DNA of 64,000 bases from Wenyingzhuangia sp. (GCA_020628175.1 JAHDFK010000006.1:12404-76403); one strand, 5' to 3'; shown: positions 26,463 through 36,822, numbered from the stretch's first letter. Notes: generated by a model from the letters alone, not told the origin. Program-made: numbers and translations.

Positions 26463-26530
26463 CACAAAGCTATAGAACTCACTGTGCTTTGTCCTAAAAA
26501 TAGTAACTTCGTGTTTTGCAAAAAACACAC

Positions 26531-29350
26531 ATGGCTACAAACGAATATATTGAAGTTTTAGGAGCTAGAGCTCATAATTTAAAAGACATAGATGTTAAAA
26601 TACCCAGAGATCAACTCGTAGTTATTACTGGGTTGAGTGGTAGTGGAAAATCGTCTTTAGCATTCGATACCATTTATGCGGAAGGACAAAGACGGTATAT
26701 AGAAACTTTTTCTGCGTACGCACGTCAGTTTTTAGGAGGTTTAGAAAGACCTGATGTGGATAAAATTGAAGGTCTATCGCCTGTTATTGCCATTGAGCAA
26801 AAAACAACCAACAAAAGCCCTCGGTCTACCGTTGGGACAATTACAGAAATTTATGATTTTTTACGTTTGTTATATGCGCGTGTAGCAGATGCTTACTCGT
26901 ACGAGACTAATGAAAAAATGGTGAGTTATTCTGATGAGCAAATTAAAGAATTGATCTTACAAGATTTTGATGGAGAAAAAACCATTGTATTGGCGCCTGT
27001 TGTAAAATCGAGAAAAGGACATTATAGAGAACTTTTTGAACAAATTGCCAAACAAGGATTCACCAAAGTACGTGTAGATGGTGTGATTGTAGACATTTCA
27101 AAGGGGATGAAGGTAGATCGATACAAAACCCACGATATAGAAATTGTCATCGATCGACTGGTCATCAATCCAGAGCAAGAAAAAAGGCTGGAAGAAACCA
27201 TAAAAACGGCAATGTATGCAGGTGATGGTGTACTCATGGTTTTAAAATTTAACGAGAAAAAGCCTCGTTATTTTAGTAGAGCTTTAATGTGTCCGAGTTC
27301 TGGTATTTCTTACCCATTACCAGAACCCAATTCTTTTTCGTTCAACTCCCCAAAAGGAGCTTGCCCTAAATGTAACGGACTAGGTAACGTAGCAGAAATA
27401 GATTTAAAAAAAGTAATTCCAGACACTACTGTTTCCATTAAAAAAGGGGGAATTATTCCTTTAGGCCCTCAAAAAAACACGTGGATTTTTAAACAATTAC
27501 AAAGCATTGCAGGTGCCTTTACCTTTAATTTGGACGCACCTATTTCTGAAATACCAGAAGCAGCTATGCAAATTATTCTGCAGGGTGGTAAAGAACATAT
27601 AGACATTAAAGCTAAAACAGCGGGAGTTACCAAAAATTATCAAATAGATTTTGAAGGAATTGTTTCTTTTATAGAAAATCAACATAAAAACGCTGACTCT
27701 AAAAGTATACAACGCTGGGCCAAAGATTTTATGAACGATGTTACCTGTTCAGAATGTAAAGGTAGCAGACTTCGAAAAGAGTCTTTATACTTTAAAATTG
27801 ATGGTTTTGATTTAGGAGATTTAACTAAAATGGATATTAGCGAATTAGCAGACTGGTTTGCTAAGATTGATGCTAAATTAACCAACAAACAAAAAACAAT
27901 AGGTGCTGAAATCACCAAAGAAATAAGAACCCGAATTCAGTTTTTACTAGATGTTGGTTTGGATTATTTAACTCTAAATAGAACCTCAAAATCTTTATCC
28001 GGTGGTGAGGCGCAACGTATTCGATTGGCAACTCAAATAGGATCACAATTGGTAGGGGTATTGTATATTTTAGACGAGCCTAGTATTGGTTTACACCAAC
28101 GTGATAACGAAAAATTAATCAACTCTCTAGAGCAATTGCGCGATGTCGGAAACTCGGTATTAGTTGTAGAGCACGATAAAGACATTATGGAACGTGCGGA
28201 TCATGTTATTGATATTGGACCCGGAGCAGGTGTACATGGTGGACAAATTGTAAGTGAAGGAAATTTTAAACTCTTTTCTGAAGTAGAAACCCTTACCGCC
28301 GATTATTTGACTGGTAGAAAAGAAATAACGGTACCTAAAAAGAGAAGAGCAGGAAACGGAAAAGAACTCGTGTTAAAAGGAGCTACGGGAAACAATTTAA
28401 AAAATGTAACGGCACATTTTCCTTTAGGAAAATTGGTGTGTATTACGGGAGTTTCGGGTAGTGGAAAATCAACCTTAGTAAACGGTACCCTTTACCCTAT
28501 TTTAAATGCACACATATACAACGGAGTAAAAAAACCGCAACCCTATAAAAGTATTGAAGGTTTAGAACATGTAGATAAAATTATAGACATCGATCAATCA
28601 CCAATTGGTCGTACCCCTAGATCGAATCCTGCAACATACACCAAAACATTTGATGAAATACGAAGCTTATTTGCTAAAACTCCCGAAGCAATGATTCGTG
28701 GTTACAAGCCTGGCCGTTTTTCTTTTAATGTAAAAGGAGGTAGATGTGAAACTTGCGAAGGTGGAGGAATGCGAGTTATTGAAATGAATTTCTTACCCGA
28801 TGTACATGTAGAATGCGAAACCTGCCAAGGAAAACGATTCAACAGAGAAACCCTAGAAATTAGATACAAGGGAAAATCTATTTCTGATATTTTAGAAATG
28901 ACAATTAACGAAGCTGTTCCGTTTTTTGAACACATTCCTAAAATTCATCGAAAAATAAAAACCATTAAAGAAGTGGGGCTAGGTTACATTACCCTAGGGC
29001 AACAATCTACAACGCTTTCTGGTGGAGAAGCACAGCGTATCAAACTTGCTGCCGAACTATCGAAACGCGATACTGGAAATACGCTCTACATATTAGACGA
29101 ACCTACTACAGGTTTGCATTTTGAAGACATTAGAGTATTAATGCAGGTAATAGAAAAATTAGTAGACAAAGGAAATAGTGTGTTGGTTATAGAACACAAC
29201 ATGGATGTTATTAAACTAGCAGACCATATTATTGATATTGGTCCTGAGGGAGGAAAAGGTGGCGGAACCATTGTTTGCAAAGGAACTCCTGAACAAATTG
29301 TAAAAAACAAAAAAAGTTACACCGCTAAATTTCTAAAAAAAGAGCTCTAA
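26531..29350 (+). CDS. uvrA: Excinuclease ABC subunit A
   Basis: UvrA recognises bulky DNA lesions and loads UvrB in nucleotide excision repair. From ATG 26531 the 939-residue protein has two ABC ATPase modules. The Walker A motifs are GLSGSGKSSLAFDT and GVSGSGKSTLVNGT. The signature motifs are LSGGEAQRIRLATQIG and LSGGEAQRIKLAAELS. Zinc-finger cysteines are in CPKCNGLGN, CSECKGSR, CETCEGGG and CETCQGKR. An in-frame TTG at 26516 would add five residues and is disfavoured. A one-mismatch -7 element (TAACTTCG, 26504-26511) lies just upstream. Confidence 0.97.
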   Translation: MATNEYIEVLGARAHNLKDIDVKIPRDQLVVITGLSGSGKSSLAFDTIYAEGQRRYIETFSAYARQFLGGLERPDVDKIEGLSPVIAIEQKTTNKSPRSTVGTITEIYDFLRLLYARVADAYSYETNEKMVSYSDEQIKELILQDFDGEKTIVLAPVVKSRKGHYRELFEQIAKQGFTKVRVDGVIVDISKGMKVDRYKTHDIEIVIDRLVINPEQEKRLEETIKTAMYAGDGVLMVLKFNEKKPRYFSRALMCPSSGISYPLPEPNSFSFNSPKGACPKCNGLGNVAEIDLKKVIPDTTVSIKKGGIIPLGPQKNTWIFKQLQSIAGAFTFNLDAPISEIPEAAMQIILQGGKEHIDIKAKTAGVTKNYQIDFEGIVSFIENQHKNADSKSIQRWAKDFMNDVTCSECKGSRLRKESLYFKIDGFDLGDLTKMDISELADWFAKIDAKLTNKQKTIGAEITKEIRTRIQFLLDVGLDYLTLNRTSKSLSGGEAQRIRLATQIGSQLVGVLYILDEPSIGLHQRDNEKLINSLEQLRDVGNSVLVVEHDKDIMERADHVIDIGPGAGVHGGQIVSEGNFKLFSEVETLTADYLTGRKEITVPKKRRAGNGKELVLKGATGNNLKNVTAHFPLGKLVCITGVSGSGKSTLVNGTLYPILNAHIYNGVKKPQPYKSIEGLEHVDKIIDIDQSPIGRTPRSNPATYTKTFDEIRSLFAKTPEAMIRGYKPGRFSFNVKGGRCETCEGGGMRVIEMNFLPDVHVECETCQGKRFNRETLEIRYKGKSISDILEMTINEAVPFFEHIPKIHRKIKTIKEVGLGYITLGQQSTTLSGGEAQRIKLAAELSKRDTGNTLYILDEPTTGLHFEDIRVLMQVIEKLVDKGNSVLVIEHNMDVIKLADHIIDIGPEGGKGGGTIVCKGTPEQIVKNKKSYTAKFLKKEL

Positions 29351-29365
29351 CTTATGTTATTTTAA

Positions 29366-29373
29366 TAACTTTG
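29366..29373 (+). promoter_or_regulatory. -7 element upstream of the lipoprotein gene
   Basis: TAACTTTG matches TAnnTTTG exactly, 26 bases before the ATG at 29400 and 15 bases after the uvrA stop. No well-placed TTG was found. Confidence 0.45.
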
Positions 29374-29399
29374 CTTCAAAATCTATAAAATTTTAAACT

Positions 29400-30518
29400 A
29401 TGAGAACAACCAATTTTTTTAAAAACACATTAAAGTTTGCTTTTGCAGCAAGTGCTTTATTTTTTGTAAGCTGTGGAGGTGATGACAACAGTCTTATAGA
29501 AACTCCTATTGATACTGAAACTGAAAATCCAGTAACTCAAGAGCCTACTCCAACAGTTATTGTAACAAATTTAAATGCTGACACAAACGAGAGAGAAGTA
29601 GAGTTTACTGCTGAAGCCAATACTACTACACCTGTAATTATCAAATTTTCTGATGCTGATAATACAATGAACAGAATGTATATTACTCAAACTCTTTCTG
29701 GGACCAATGAAGGACCAACACCTTATGAAATAGACCCAAATGACAATTTAGGGTTAAGTAAAAAAACCGATAACTCTTTAGATCTTGAAGGTGATCAAGA
29801 AGAATCTTTTAACTTTACTATTAACTTCCCTACTCCAGCTACAGACGGAGGTACTGTTCAATATGTTATTTGGACAACTAAACAAAGAGGTGATTATAGA
29901 GACATCAGTAATGACAATTCATTTGATGATTATGCATATGCTTTAATTACAATTACTGCTGGAAAAACGAAAGCTAGTTTTTCTGGATTTAGAGAATTTG
30001 AAAAAACTATAAAATTAGATGCTCCATTAGCTGACGCAACTTCAGAAACTTTTATCTCTTTATTTGATAGTAACGTTCATAAAATTAGTGAAGGTGAAGA
30101 ATCTGCTGCCCTTTGGGACTTTGGATATTTTTATGACAAAGACTTTGGTGCTTCCTTTTACTCTGTGTCTACTTTCCCTAGTTCAGGATTTACAAAATCT
30201 ATTAAAGAAATTACTGGTTTAGAAAGAAGTCAATTAAACAAATGTTATTTCGGAAAATCTACAAAAACAATTGAGGAATTTGATGCTATTTCTACTGCAG
30301 CTGAATTAGATAACAACTTAACTACAGATTCAAAACAAGACACTTCTTCTTTTATAGCTTCTAATGCTTTAGAAATTGGAGATGTTGTAGAGTTCTTAGA
30401 TCAATATGGAAATAAAGGATTAATTAAAATTATAGGATTAGTAAAAAGTGCTGGAAGTACAGGTGAAATTACTTTTGATGTGAAAGTACAAACAAACGCT
30501 TTACCTATTGAATTATAA
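29400..30518 (+). CDS. Hypothetical lipoprotein with acidic export-type N-terminus
   Basis: I do not recognise a family for this 372-residue protein. It has a lipoprotein signal peptide ending FFVSC (Cys25) followed by GGDDN. An acidic stretch right after the lipid Cys resembles the surface-export signal of Bacteroidota lipoproteins. A Thr/Glu/Pro-rich linker follows (to about residue 55), then a beta-rich region with repeated FTINFPTPATDGG- and ITITAGKTKASFSGF-like strands. It stands alone between uvrA and the LOG gene, with a promoter element and a terminator. Outer-membrane surface location is inferred. Confidence 0.7.
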   Translation: MRTTNFFKNTLKFAFAASALFFVSCGGDDNSLIETPIDTETENPVTQEPTPTVIVTNLNADTNEREVEFTAEANTTTPVIIKFSDADNTMNRMYITQTLSGTNEGPTPYEIDPNDNLGLSKKTDNSLDLEGDQEESFNFTINFPTPATDGGTVQYVIWTTKQRGDYRDISNDNSFDDYAYALITITAGKTKASFSGFREFEKTIKLDAPLADATSETFISLFDSNVHKISEGEESAALWDFGYFYDKDFGASFYSVSTFPSSGFTKSIKEITGLERSQLNKCYFGKSTKTIEEFDAISTAAELDNNLTTDSKQDTSSFIASNALEIGDVVEFLDQYGNKGLIKIIGLVKSAGSTGEITFDVKVQTNALPIEL

Positions 30519-30551
30519 GAATTACAATATTTTTTAAATAAAGTAAAACAC

Positions 30552-30583
30552 AAACCTCAACAATTATTTTGTTGAGGTTTTTT
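30552..30583 (+). terminator. Rho-independent terminator after the lipoprotein gene
   Basis: AACCTCAAC pairs with GTTGAGGTT around an AATTATTTT-type loop and is followed by TTTTTG. Confidence 0.85.
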
Positions 30584-30719
30584 GTATCTAATTGACTCTA
30601 GAAGACGTATACATTCTTCATATATAGCAAAGTATATTTAACTTTAAAAACACTTTAGAATATTGTTATTTTAAGATTTTTTAAGTATCTTTTTTATAGT
30701 AAACTAAAACATACCCTAT

Positions 30720-31442
30720 ATGACAGAAAAAGAAAGAATTGAAGAAGACAGAATATATAGTAAGTTCAAACAAAAAACTTGGAACGAAATAAAATCAAAC
30801 GATTCTTGGGCTGTTTTTAAAATGATGTCTGAGCTTGTAAATGGTTTCGAAACCATGGCCAAAACAGGACCTTGTGTAAGTATATTTGGTTCTGCGCGCA
30901 CCAAACCAGAGCACCCAAATTATATATTAGCCGAAGAAATAGCCTACAAGCTAACCCAAAGTGGCTTTGGTGTTATTACAGGTGGTGGACCCGGTATTAT
31001 GGAAGCTGGTAACAAAGGTGCGCACAGAGGTAAAGGAACTTCTGTAGGTTTAAACATAGAACTGCCCTTTGAACAAAACAACAACCCTTGGATAGATTCT
31101 GATAAAAATGTAGATTTTGATTACTTTTTTACTCGAAAAGTAATGTTTGTAAAATATTCTCAAGGTTTTGTAGTAATGCCTGGAGGTTTTGGAACTTTAG
31201 ATGAGTTATTTGAAGCTATTACATTAATTCAAACTAAAAAAATAGGTCGTTTCCCTATTGTACTAGTCGGCTCAAAATTTTGGGCAGGATTATTGGAGTG
31301 GGTAAAGACAACCATGCTTGAAGAAAATGCAACCATTAGCGCAGAAGATTTAAATTTATTTCGTGTGGTAGACACTGCTGACGAAGCTGTTGAACATTTT
31401 AACAAATTTTACAACAAGTACAAACTAAAACCGAATTTCTAG
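30720..31442 (+). CDS. LOG-family protein (TIGR00730 Rossmann fold)
   Basis: The 240-residue protein has CVSIFGSARTKPEHPNY, GFGVITGGGPGIMEAGNKGA and the family active-site motif PGGFGTLDELFE. Characterised LOG proteins are cytokinin riboside 5'-monophosphate phosphoribohydrolases that release bases from nucleoside monophosphates; other bacterial members are uncharacterised. An N-terminal extension of about 50 residues (EERIYSKFKQKTWNEIKSND) precedes the core. The next gene starts 2 bases after its stop, so the two are probably cotranscribed. Confidence 0.87.
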   Translation: MTEKERIEEDRIYSKFKQKTWNEIKSNDSWAVFKMMSELVNGFETMAKTGPCVSIFGSARTKPEHPNYILAEEIAYKLTQSGFGVITGGGPGIMEAGNKGAHRGKGTSVGLNIELPFEQNNNPWIDSDKNVDFDYFFTRKVMFVKYSQGFVVMPGGFGTLDELFEAITLIQTKKIGRFPIVLVGSKFWAGLLEWVKTTMLEENATISAEDLNLFRVVDTADEAVEHFNKFYNKYKLKPNF

Positions 31443-31444
31443 AA

Positions 31445-34243
31445 TTGAAAATACTTTTAAACATTTTTATTTTCTTAACAACTCTTAGCTTTTACAGTCA
31501 AAATAACCAAATAACTGTAAAAGCTAAATTATTTGTTAAAGCCAATACACTTGAAATTCAACAACAAATTACGTACTACAATACTAGTAAAGATACCTTA
31601 CAAAAAATAGTACTCCGAAATTGGGCCAATAGCTATAAAAATCCAAATACTCCTCTAGCAAAACGACTTTTAGAAGATTATAAAACCGATTTTTACTTTT
31701 CGAGAAAAAACGCACGTGGTTTTGCTACAATTAAAAGTTTAAACGCAACTTCTCAAACCGTGAGCCATGAAATTTACAATCACGATTTGATTTTTGTACA
31801 ACTCACCCAAAAACTAGCTCCAAAAACCAGTATTGTTTTAAACCTAAATTACACGGTAAAACTTCCAAACACAAAATTTACAGGTAACGGAAATAAAGGC
31901 GTAGATTACTATTTAGAAGATTGGCACATTACACCTGCTATTTATAAAAACAAATGGATTTTAGACCATCATAAAAACTTAAACTACCATTACTTACCTC
32001 CTACCAATTACAACATAACACTTACAACTCCTTTAGGCTATAGTTTGTTTAGCAATTTTAATACTGTTAAAACCATACAAGCTAAAGAAACTGTTTTTAC
32101 TTTAACAGGTACACATACAACCAATACCAATATAAGTTTGCCTTTTGTAAAAAGTTATTTAAACACAACTACTCCTACCTATACTGTGTATACTAACTTT
32201 ATTGCTAAAAATTTATATACAGATGTTCAGCAATCGAAAATAAAAAAAATGCTCGCTTTTTTGGAAAGCTATTTAGGAAAGCCTGCACATAAAAATATAT
32301 TAATAGAAAAAAACACCTACAATAAAAACCCTATTTACGAACTTAAATACTTACCTAAAGGTTTGGACCCTTATCCAAAAGAGTTTAAATGGGAAATGCA
32401 ATTTTTTAAAGCGCTAACTTCACAATACATACAGCAATTAGTACTTACCAACAACAATACAGATTACTGGTTTAACCAAGGATTGGCTGTTTATTTGTTT
32501 CAAGAATATTTAGAACAAAATTACACTAACACAAAGCTCTTAGGAAAACTATCTAACCTATGGGGTGTAAGAAAAATGCACCTTTCGAAACAAAAATTTG
32601 GCGATAAATTTAAGATGTTACACCAAATAACGGCTCGCGAAAATTTAGATCAAAGTTTAACAACACCCATTGCCAAATTGTCTAATTACAATAAAAAAGT
32701 TGTATCTCCTTACAAAGCCGGAATTGGTTTTAACTACTTAAAAGCTTACGTTGGTAAAAAAACTCTAGACAAAAGTATTTACGAATTTGTAAACGCAAAC
32801 AGAAATACTACTACCCACAGTAAACTTTTTTTGCAAACACTACAAAGCAATACACCTAAAAATATTTCGTGGTTTCAAACAGATTGGTTGGACACGCAAC
32901 ATAAAATAGACCATAAAATTGTAGCTACTGATTTTACCAAAGACAGTGTTTATGTTACACTAAAAAACAATCGTAGTGTAAAAACACCTGTGTTAGTATA
33001 TGGCTTGCAACATAAAACGATCAAATCTAAAACATGGTTTGATGGTTTTTCTGGCACAAAAAAAATAGCTCTAAAAAATGATAGTATTAATAAAGTAGTC
33101 TTGAATTATGAAAATATCTATCCAGAAATCAACCCAAAAAACAACTGGAAACACAAAAAATCAAAACTTTTTAAACGCCCTGTTCAATTGAGTCTTTTTA
33201 AAGATTTAAACAACCCTCAAAAAAATCAAATCTTTGTAAACCCTGAAGCTGATTATAACTTTTACGATGGTTTGATACTTGGAATAAGTCTCCAAAACAA
33301 AGCTATTTTAAAGCAAAATTTCGAATATTCTGTAAAACCAACTTACAGTACACGTAGCAATACGTTTACGGGTGGTTTTAATATCAATTACGCGCTTTAT
33401 CCTGAAAACACCAACATATACAATCTTAATTTGGGTGTTGGCGGTAGCAACTATCATTATGCACCAGAGCTAAACTACAATACATTATCACCGTATGTAT
33501 CTCTTAGTTTTAAGCAAAAAAACTTTAGAGCCATAGGTACTAATAAACTCTCTGCTCGTTATATTTTTATTGATAAAGAAATTGAAGCAGGACAACTAAA
33601 ATCTGATGAAGATCGTTACAATCTTTTTAAATTAGATTACTTGTTTAAAGCGAACAAACTAATCCACGATTATCAGTTCAATGCAAATACAGAAATCGCT
33701 ACAAAGTTTTCTAAATTAAATATCGATTTTAGATATAGGCACTTAACCAATAAAAAAAGACCTATTGAATTTCGTTTTTTTGGAGGTGTTTTCTTAACCA
33801 ACAAAACCAACGGAGATTACTTTAGTTTTAACCAACATACCGCTAACGATTACTTGTTTGAATTGCCCTATTTAGGTAGGTCTGAAAATAGTGGAATTTT
33901 AAGTCAACAATATTTTAAAGCTCAAGGAGGATTTGTTACTCAAAACAACCCTGGCTTTGCAAATCAATGGTTAACAAGTATAAATACCAGTATTGGAATT
34001 GTACGATGGGTGGAAGCTTTTAACAATGTTTCACTGTTGAAAAATCGTAATTCTACGGCTTTTTTCGATTATGAGGGAGGGATTCGTTTGAATTTTGTCC
34101 CAAATATTTTAGAAATATATGTCCCCATTTACAACAGAGAAGGTCTTGTCTTACAACAAGATAACTATCTAAGTAACATTCGTTTTGTACTAACACTACA
34201 CCCCCAGCCTATTCTTAAATTTCTAAAACAACAATTGTTTTAA
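31445..34243 (+). CDS. M1-aminopeptidase-like protein lacking the zinc motif, with C-terminal beta-barrel-like region
   Basis: The 932-residue protein has a signal peptide (KILLNIFIFLTTLSFYSQ) and an N-terminal M1-like beta domain (ITYYNTSKDTLQKIVLRNWANSY, LILVQL-type strands). At about residues 318-355, where M1 enzymes have HExxH and a distal Glu, it reads FFKALTSQYIQQL and WFNQGLAVYLF, so zinc ligands and catalytic Glu appear lost. After about residue 590 it becomes rich in alternating aromatic/polar strands and ends in ILKFLKQQLF, suggesting an outer-membrane beta-barrel. The start is TTG 31445; no ATG fits the signal peptide. It may be a non-catalytic surface protein; function is unknown. 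Confidence 0.68.
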   Translation: MKILLNIFIFLTTLSFYSQNNQITVKAKLFVKANTLEIQQQITYYNTSKDTLQKIVLRNWANSYKNPNTPLAKRLLEDYKTDFYFSRKNARGFATIKSLNATSQTVSHEIYNHDLIFVQLTQKLAPKTSIVLNLNYTVKLPNTKFTGNGNKGVDYYLEDWHITPAIYKNKWILDHHKNLNYHYLPPTNYNITLTTPLGYSLFSNFNTVKTIQAKETVFTLTGTHTTNTNISLPFVKSYLNTTTPTYTVYTNFIAKNLYTDVQQSKIKKMLAFLESYLGKPAHKNILIEKNTYNKNPIYELKYLPKGLDPYPKEFKWEMQFFKALTSQYIQQLVLTNNNTDYWFNQGLAVYLFQEYLEQNYTNTKLLGKLSNLWGVRKMHLSKQKFGDKFKMLHQITARENLDQSLTTPIAKLSNYNKKVVSPYKAGIGFNYLKAYVGKKTLDKSIYEFVNANRNTTTHSKLFLQTLQSNTPKNISWFQTDWLDTQHKIDHKIVATDFTKDSVYVTLKNNRSVKTPVLVYGLQHKTIKSKTWFDGFSGTKKIALKNDSINKVVLNYENIYPEINPKNNWKHKKSKLFKRPVQLSLFKDLNNPQKNQIFVNPEADYNFYDGLILGISLQNKAILKQNFEYSVKPTYSTRSNTFTGGFNINYALYPENTNIYNLNLGVGGSNYHYAPELNYNTLSPYVSLSFKQKNFRAIGTNKLSARYIFIDKEIEAGQLKSDEDRYNLFKLDYLFKANKLIHDYQFNANTEIATKFSKLNIDFRYRHLTNKKRPIEFRFFGGVFLTNKTNGDYFSFNQHTANDYLFELPYLGRSENSGILSQQYFKAQGGFVTQNNPGFANQWLTSINTSIGIVRWVEAFNNVSLLKNRNSTAFFDYEGGIRLNFVPNILEIYVPIYNREGLVLQQDNYLSNIRFVLTLHPQPILKFLKQQLF

Positions 34244-34326
34244 ATTTTGTTAATAGCTTCACAACCATCATCTTTATTATCAAATTATAAATACCTAACT
34301 TTATAGCTTGTAAATTGTGATAAAAT

Positions 34327-36783
34327 ATGCCTATTACTGTTGAAACTATGAGTGAACAAGAACTTACATTTAATCAATTTAAAACCGAAATTTTAAATGA
34401 TTATTACATAGCCGTATTGAGCCGTGAGTGTAGTGTACTTGGTCGAAAAGAAGTATTGACGGGAAAAGCTAAATTTGGAATTTTTGGAGACGGAAAAGAG
34501 TTGCCACAAATTGCCATGGCCAAAGCATTTGAAAAAGGAGATTGGAGATCGGGATATTATAGAGATCAAACCTTTATGCTTGCTTTAGGAGAATTAACAC
34601 CACAGCAATTTTTTGCAGGTTTGTATGCACATACCGATATTGCGCACGAACCGTTTGCAGCAGGTCGTCAAATGGGAGGTCACTTTGCCTCACATAGTTT
34701 AGATGAACAAGGTAACTGGAAAAATTTAACAGAACAATACAACACCGCTTCTGATGTTTCTTGTACAGCGGCTCAAATGCCTAGATTGGTAGGATTAGCT
34801 TATGCTTCTAAATTGTACCGACAAGAAAAAACAGTACAACACGGTTACGATAAATTTAGTAAAAACGGAAATGAAGTCGCTTGGGGTACCATTGGGAATG
34901 CCAGTACTAGCGAAGGACATTTTTTTGAAGCCATAAACGCAGCTGGAGTATTACAAATACCTATGGTTGCTAGTATTTGGGATGATGAATATGGAATATC
35001 TGTACACCAAAAACACCACACTACTAAAGAAAATATTTCTGAAGTTTTAAAAGGTTTCCAAAGAGATGCAGACACCAAAGGACTTGAAATTTTTAATGTA
35101 AAAGGATGGGATTATTCTAGCTTGATAGAAACCTACACCAAAGCTTCGCAAATTGCAAGAGAAGAACATGTACCTGTAATGATACATGTAAGCGAGGTAA
35201 CACAACCGCAAGGGCACTCTACTTCTGGTTCGCACGAACGTTACAAAAGTGCAGAACGCTTACAATGGGAAAAAGATTTTGATTGTATTAAAAAAATGCG
35301 TGAATGGATTTTAGATTTTGACTTATCTAATGAAGAATCTGATTTACGTTTGATACAAAGTGAAGAGGAGTTAATTGCTATAGAAAAAAGAGCACGACAA
35401 GAAGTTTCTGCTGCCAAAAGAGCTGCGTGGCAAGCATTTATTGCACCTTTACAAAAAGAACAAAACAGCTTGTTAGCTATTTTACATAAAATTTGCGAAG
35501 AAAGCGCAAACAAAAATTTTATTGCAAAATATAAAAACGACCTACAAAACGCTACTGAGGTTACACGTAAAGAAATATACAGTACAGCCAGAAAAGTACT
35601 AAGTTATGTACGTGAAGAAACAATTGACAGTAAAAAACTTTTACAGAATTGGCTGCACAAAAATTTACCAATTGCCCAAGAAAAATACAGTTCTAAATTA
35701 TTAAACGATTTAGGTTCTGGAGCTTCTACCATTGCCGAAAAGCTACCTACATATGCCGATGAAAAAGACATTGTAGATGCTCGTGTTATTATTAGAGATA
35801 ATTTTGAAGCCTTATTAAAAAAGCATGACAACCTTTTTATTTTTGGAGAAGATGCAGGTAAAATTGGAGATGTAAATCAAGGACTTGAAAGTTTACAAGA
35901 AAAATTTGGAGAACTTCGCGTAGCTGATACTGGAATTAGAGAAGCTACCATTATGGGACAAGGTATAGGAATGGCCTTACGTGGTTTACGCCCTATTGCC
36001 GAAATACAATACCTTGATTACATTTTATATGCCGTACAAACGCTAAGCGATGATTTAGCTTGTTTACGTTATAGAACCTACGGAAAACAAACAGCTCCTT
36101 TAATTGTAAGAACAAGAGGACATAGATTAGAGGGTATTTGGCACTCTGGATCGCCAATGGCACTTATACTTAGTTGTTTGAGAGGAATGCATTTATTAGT
36201 ACCTCGTAATATGACCAAAGCTGCTGGTTTTTACAACACTTTATTAAAAACCGACGAGCCTGCCATTGTTATAGAAAACTTAAACGGATATCGCTTAAAA
36301 GAAGAGAAACCTAATAATTTAGGAGAGTTTTTAACGCCTATAGGATATACCGAAGTTATTAAAGAAGGAACCGATATTACTTTAGTTTCTTACGGTTCTA
36401 CACTGAAAATAGTTATGGAAGTTGCACAAAGAGAATTGGCACAAGTAGGAATCAATGCCGAGGTAATTGATGTACAAAGTTTGATGCCTTTTGACTTAGA
36501 CCACCAAATTTCTTACAGTATTTCTAAAACAAATAGATTGGCTATTATTGATGAAGATGTTCCAGGTGGAGCTTCTGCCTACATTTTACAAAAAGTAATA
36601 GACGAACAAAATGGATATCAATATTTAGATAGCAAACCTATTTGTATTTCATCACAAGAGCACAGACCAGCTTATGGTAGCGATGGTGACTATTTTTCTA
36701 AACCTTCTCACGATGATGTTTTTGAAAAAGTATACCAAATTTTTCACGAAGTAAATCCTGAAAAATTTCCAGCACTATATTAA
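34327..36783 (+). CDS. Fused E1 alpha-beta 2-oxoacid dehydrogenase (branched-chain type)
   Basis: The 818-residue protein joins E1 alpha (about 1-400) and E1 beta (about 480-818). The alpha part has YRDQTFMLALG, GRQMGGHFAS and a TPP-motif region IGNASTSEGHFFEAINAAG ending WDDEYGISV, which departs from the usual GDG...NN form. The beta part has FIFGEDAGKIGDVNQG, ADTGIREATIMGQGIGMALRGLRPIAEIQYLDY and LVSYGSTLKIV. Such fusions are annotated as branched-chain 2-oxoacid dehydrogenase E1 in Bacteroidota. They act with an E2 and E3 encoded elsewhere. A second start at ATG 34348 is possible. The substrate is inferred by family. Confidence 0.85.
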   Translation: MPITVETMSEQELTFNQFKTEILNDYYIAVLSRECSVLGRKEVLTGKAKFGIFGDGKELPQIAMAKAFEKGDWRSGYYRDQTFMLALGELTPQQFFAGLYAHTDIAHEPFAAGRQMGGHFASHSLDEQGNWKNLTEQYNTASDVSCTAAQMPRLVGLAYASKLYRQEKTVQHGYDKFSKNGNEVAWGTIGNASTSEGHFFEAINAAGVLQIPMVASIWDDEYGISVHQKHHTTKENISEVLKGFQRDADTKGLEIFNVKGWDYSSLIETYTKASQIAREEHVPVMIHVSEVTQPQGHSTSGSHERYKSAERLQWEKDFDCIKKMREWILDFDLSNEESDLRLIQSEEELIAIEKRARQEVSAAKRAAWQAFIAPLQKEQNSLLAILHKICEESANKNFIAKYKNDLQNATEVTRKEIYSTARKVLSYVREETIDSKKLLQNWLHKNLPIAQEKYSSKLLNDLGSGASTIAEKLPTYADEKDIVDARVIIRDNFEALLKKHDNLFIFGEDAGKIGDVNQGLESLQEKFGELRVADTGIREATIMGQGIGMALRGLRPIAEIQYLDYILYAVQTLSDDLACLRYRTYGKQTAPLIVRTRGHRLEGIWHSGSPMALILSCLRGMHLLVPRNMTKAAGFYNTLLKTDEPAIVIENLNGYRLKEEKPNNLGEFLTPIGYTEVIKEGTDITLVSYGSTLKIVMEVAQRELAQVGINAEVIDVQSLMPFDLDHQISYSISKTNRLAIIDEDVPGGASAYILQKVIDEQNGYQYLDSKPICISSQEHRPAYGSDGDYFSKPSHDDVFEKVYQIFHEVNPEKFPALY

Positions 36784-36822
36784 GATCTTAAGATTTAAAT
36801 TGATCTGTTTCCTTTTAACTTA

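Noticed and set aside
26464..26492. Inverted repeat ACAAAGC/GCTTTGT between alkB and uvrA
   Set aside because: The loop is long (15 bases), the stem has 7 pairs, and no T-run follows, so it is not a convincing terminator.
36784..36822. Terminator between the converging E1 fusion and DUF2851 genes
   Set aside because: AGATCTTAAGATTT has only a weak self-complementary core and no T-run.
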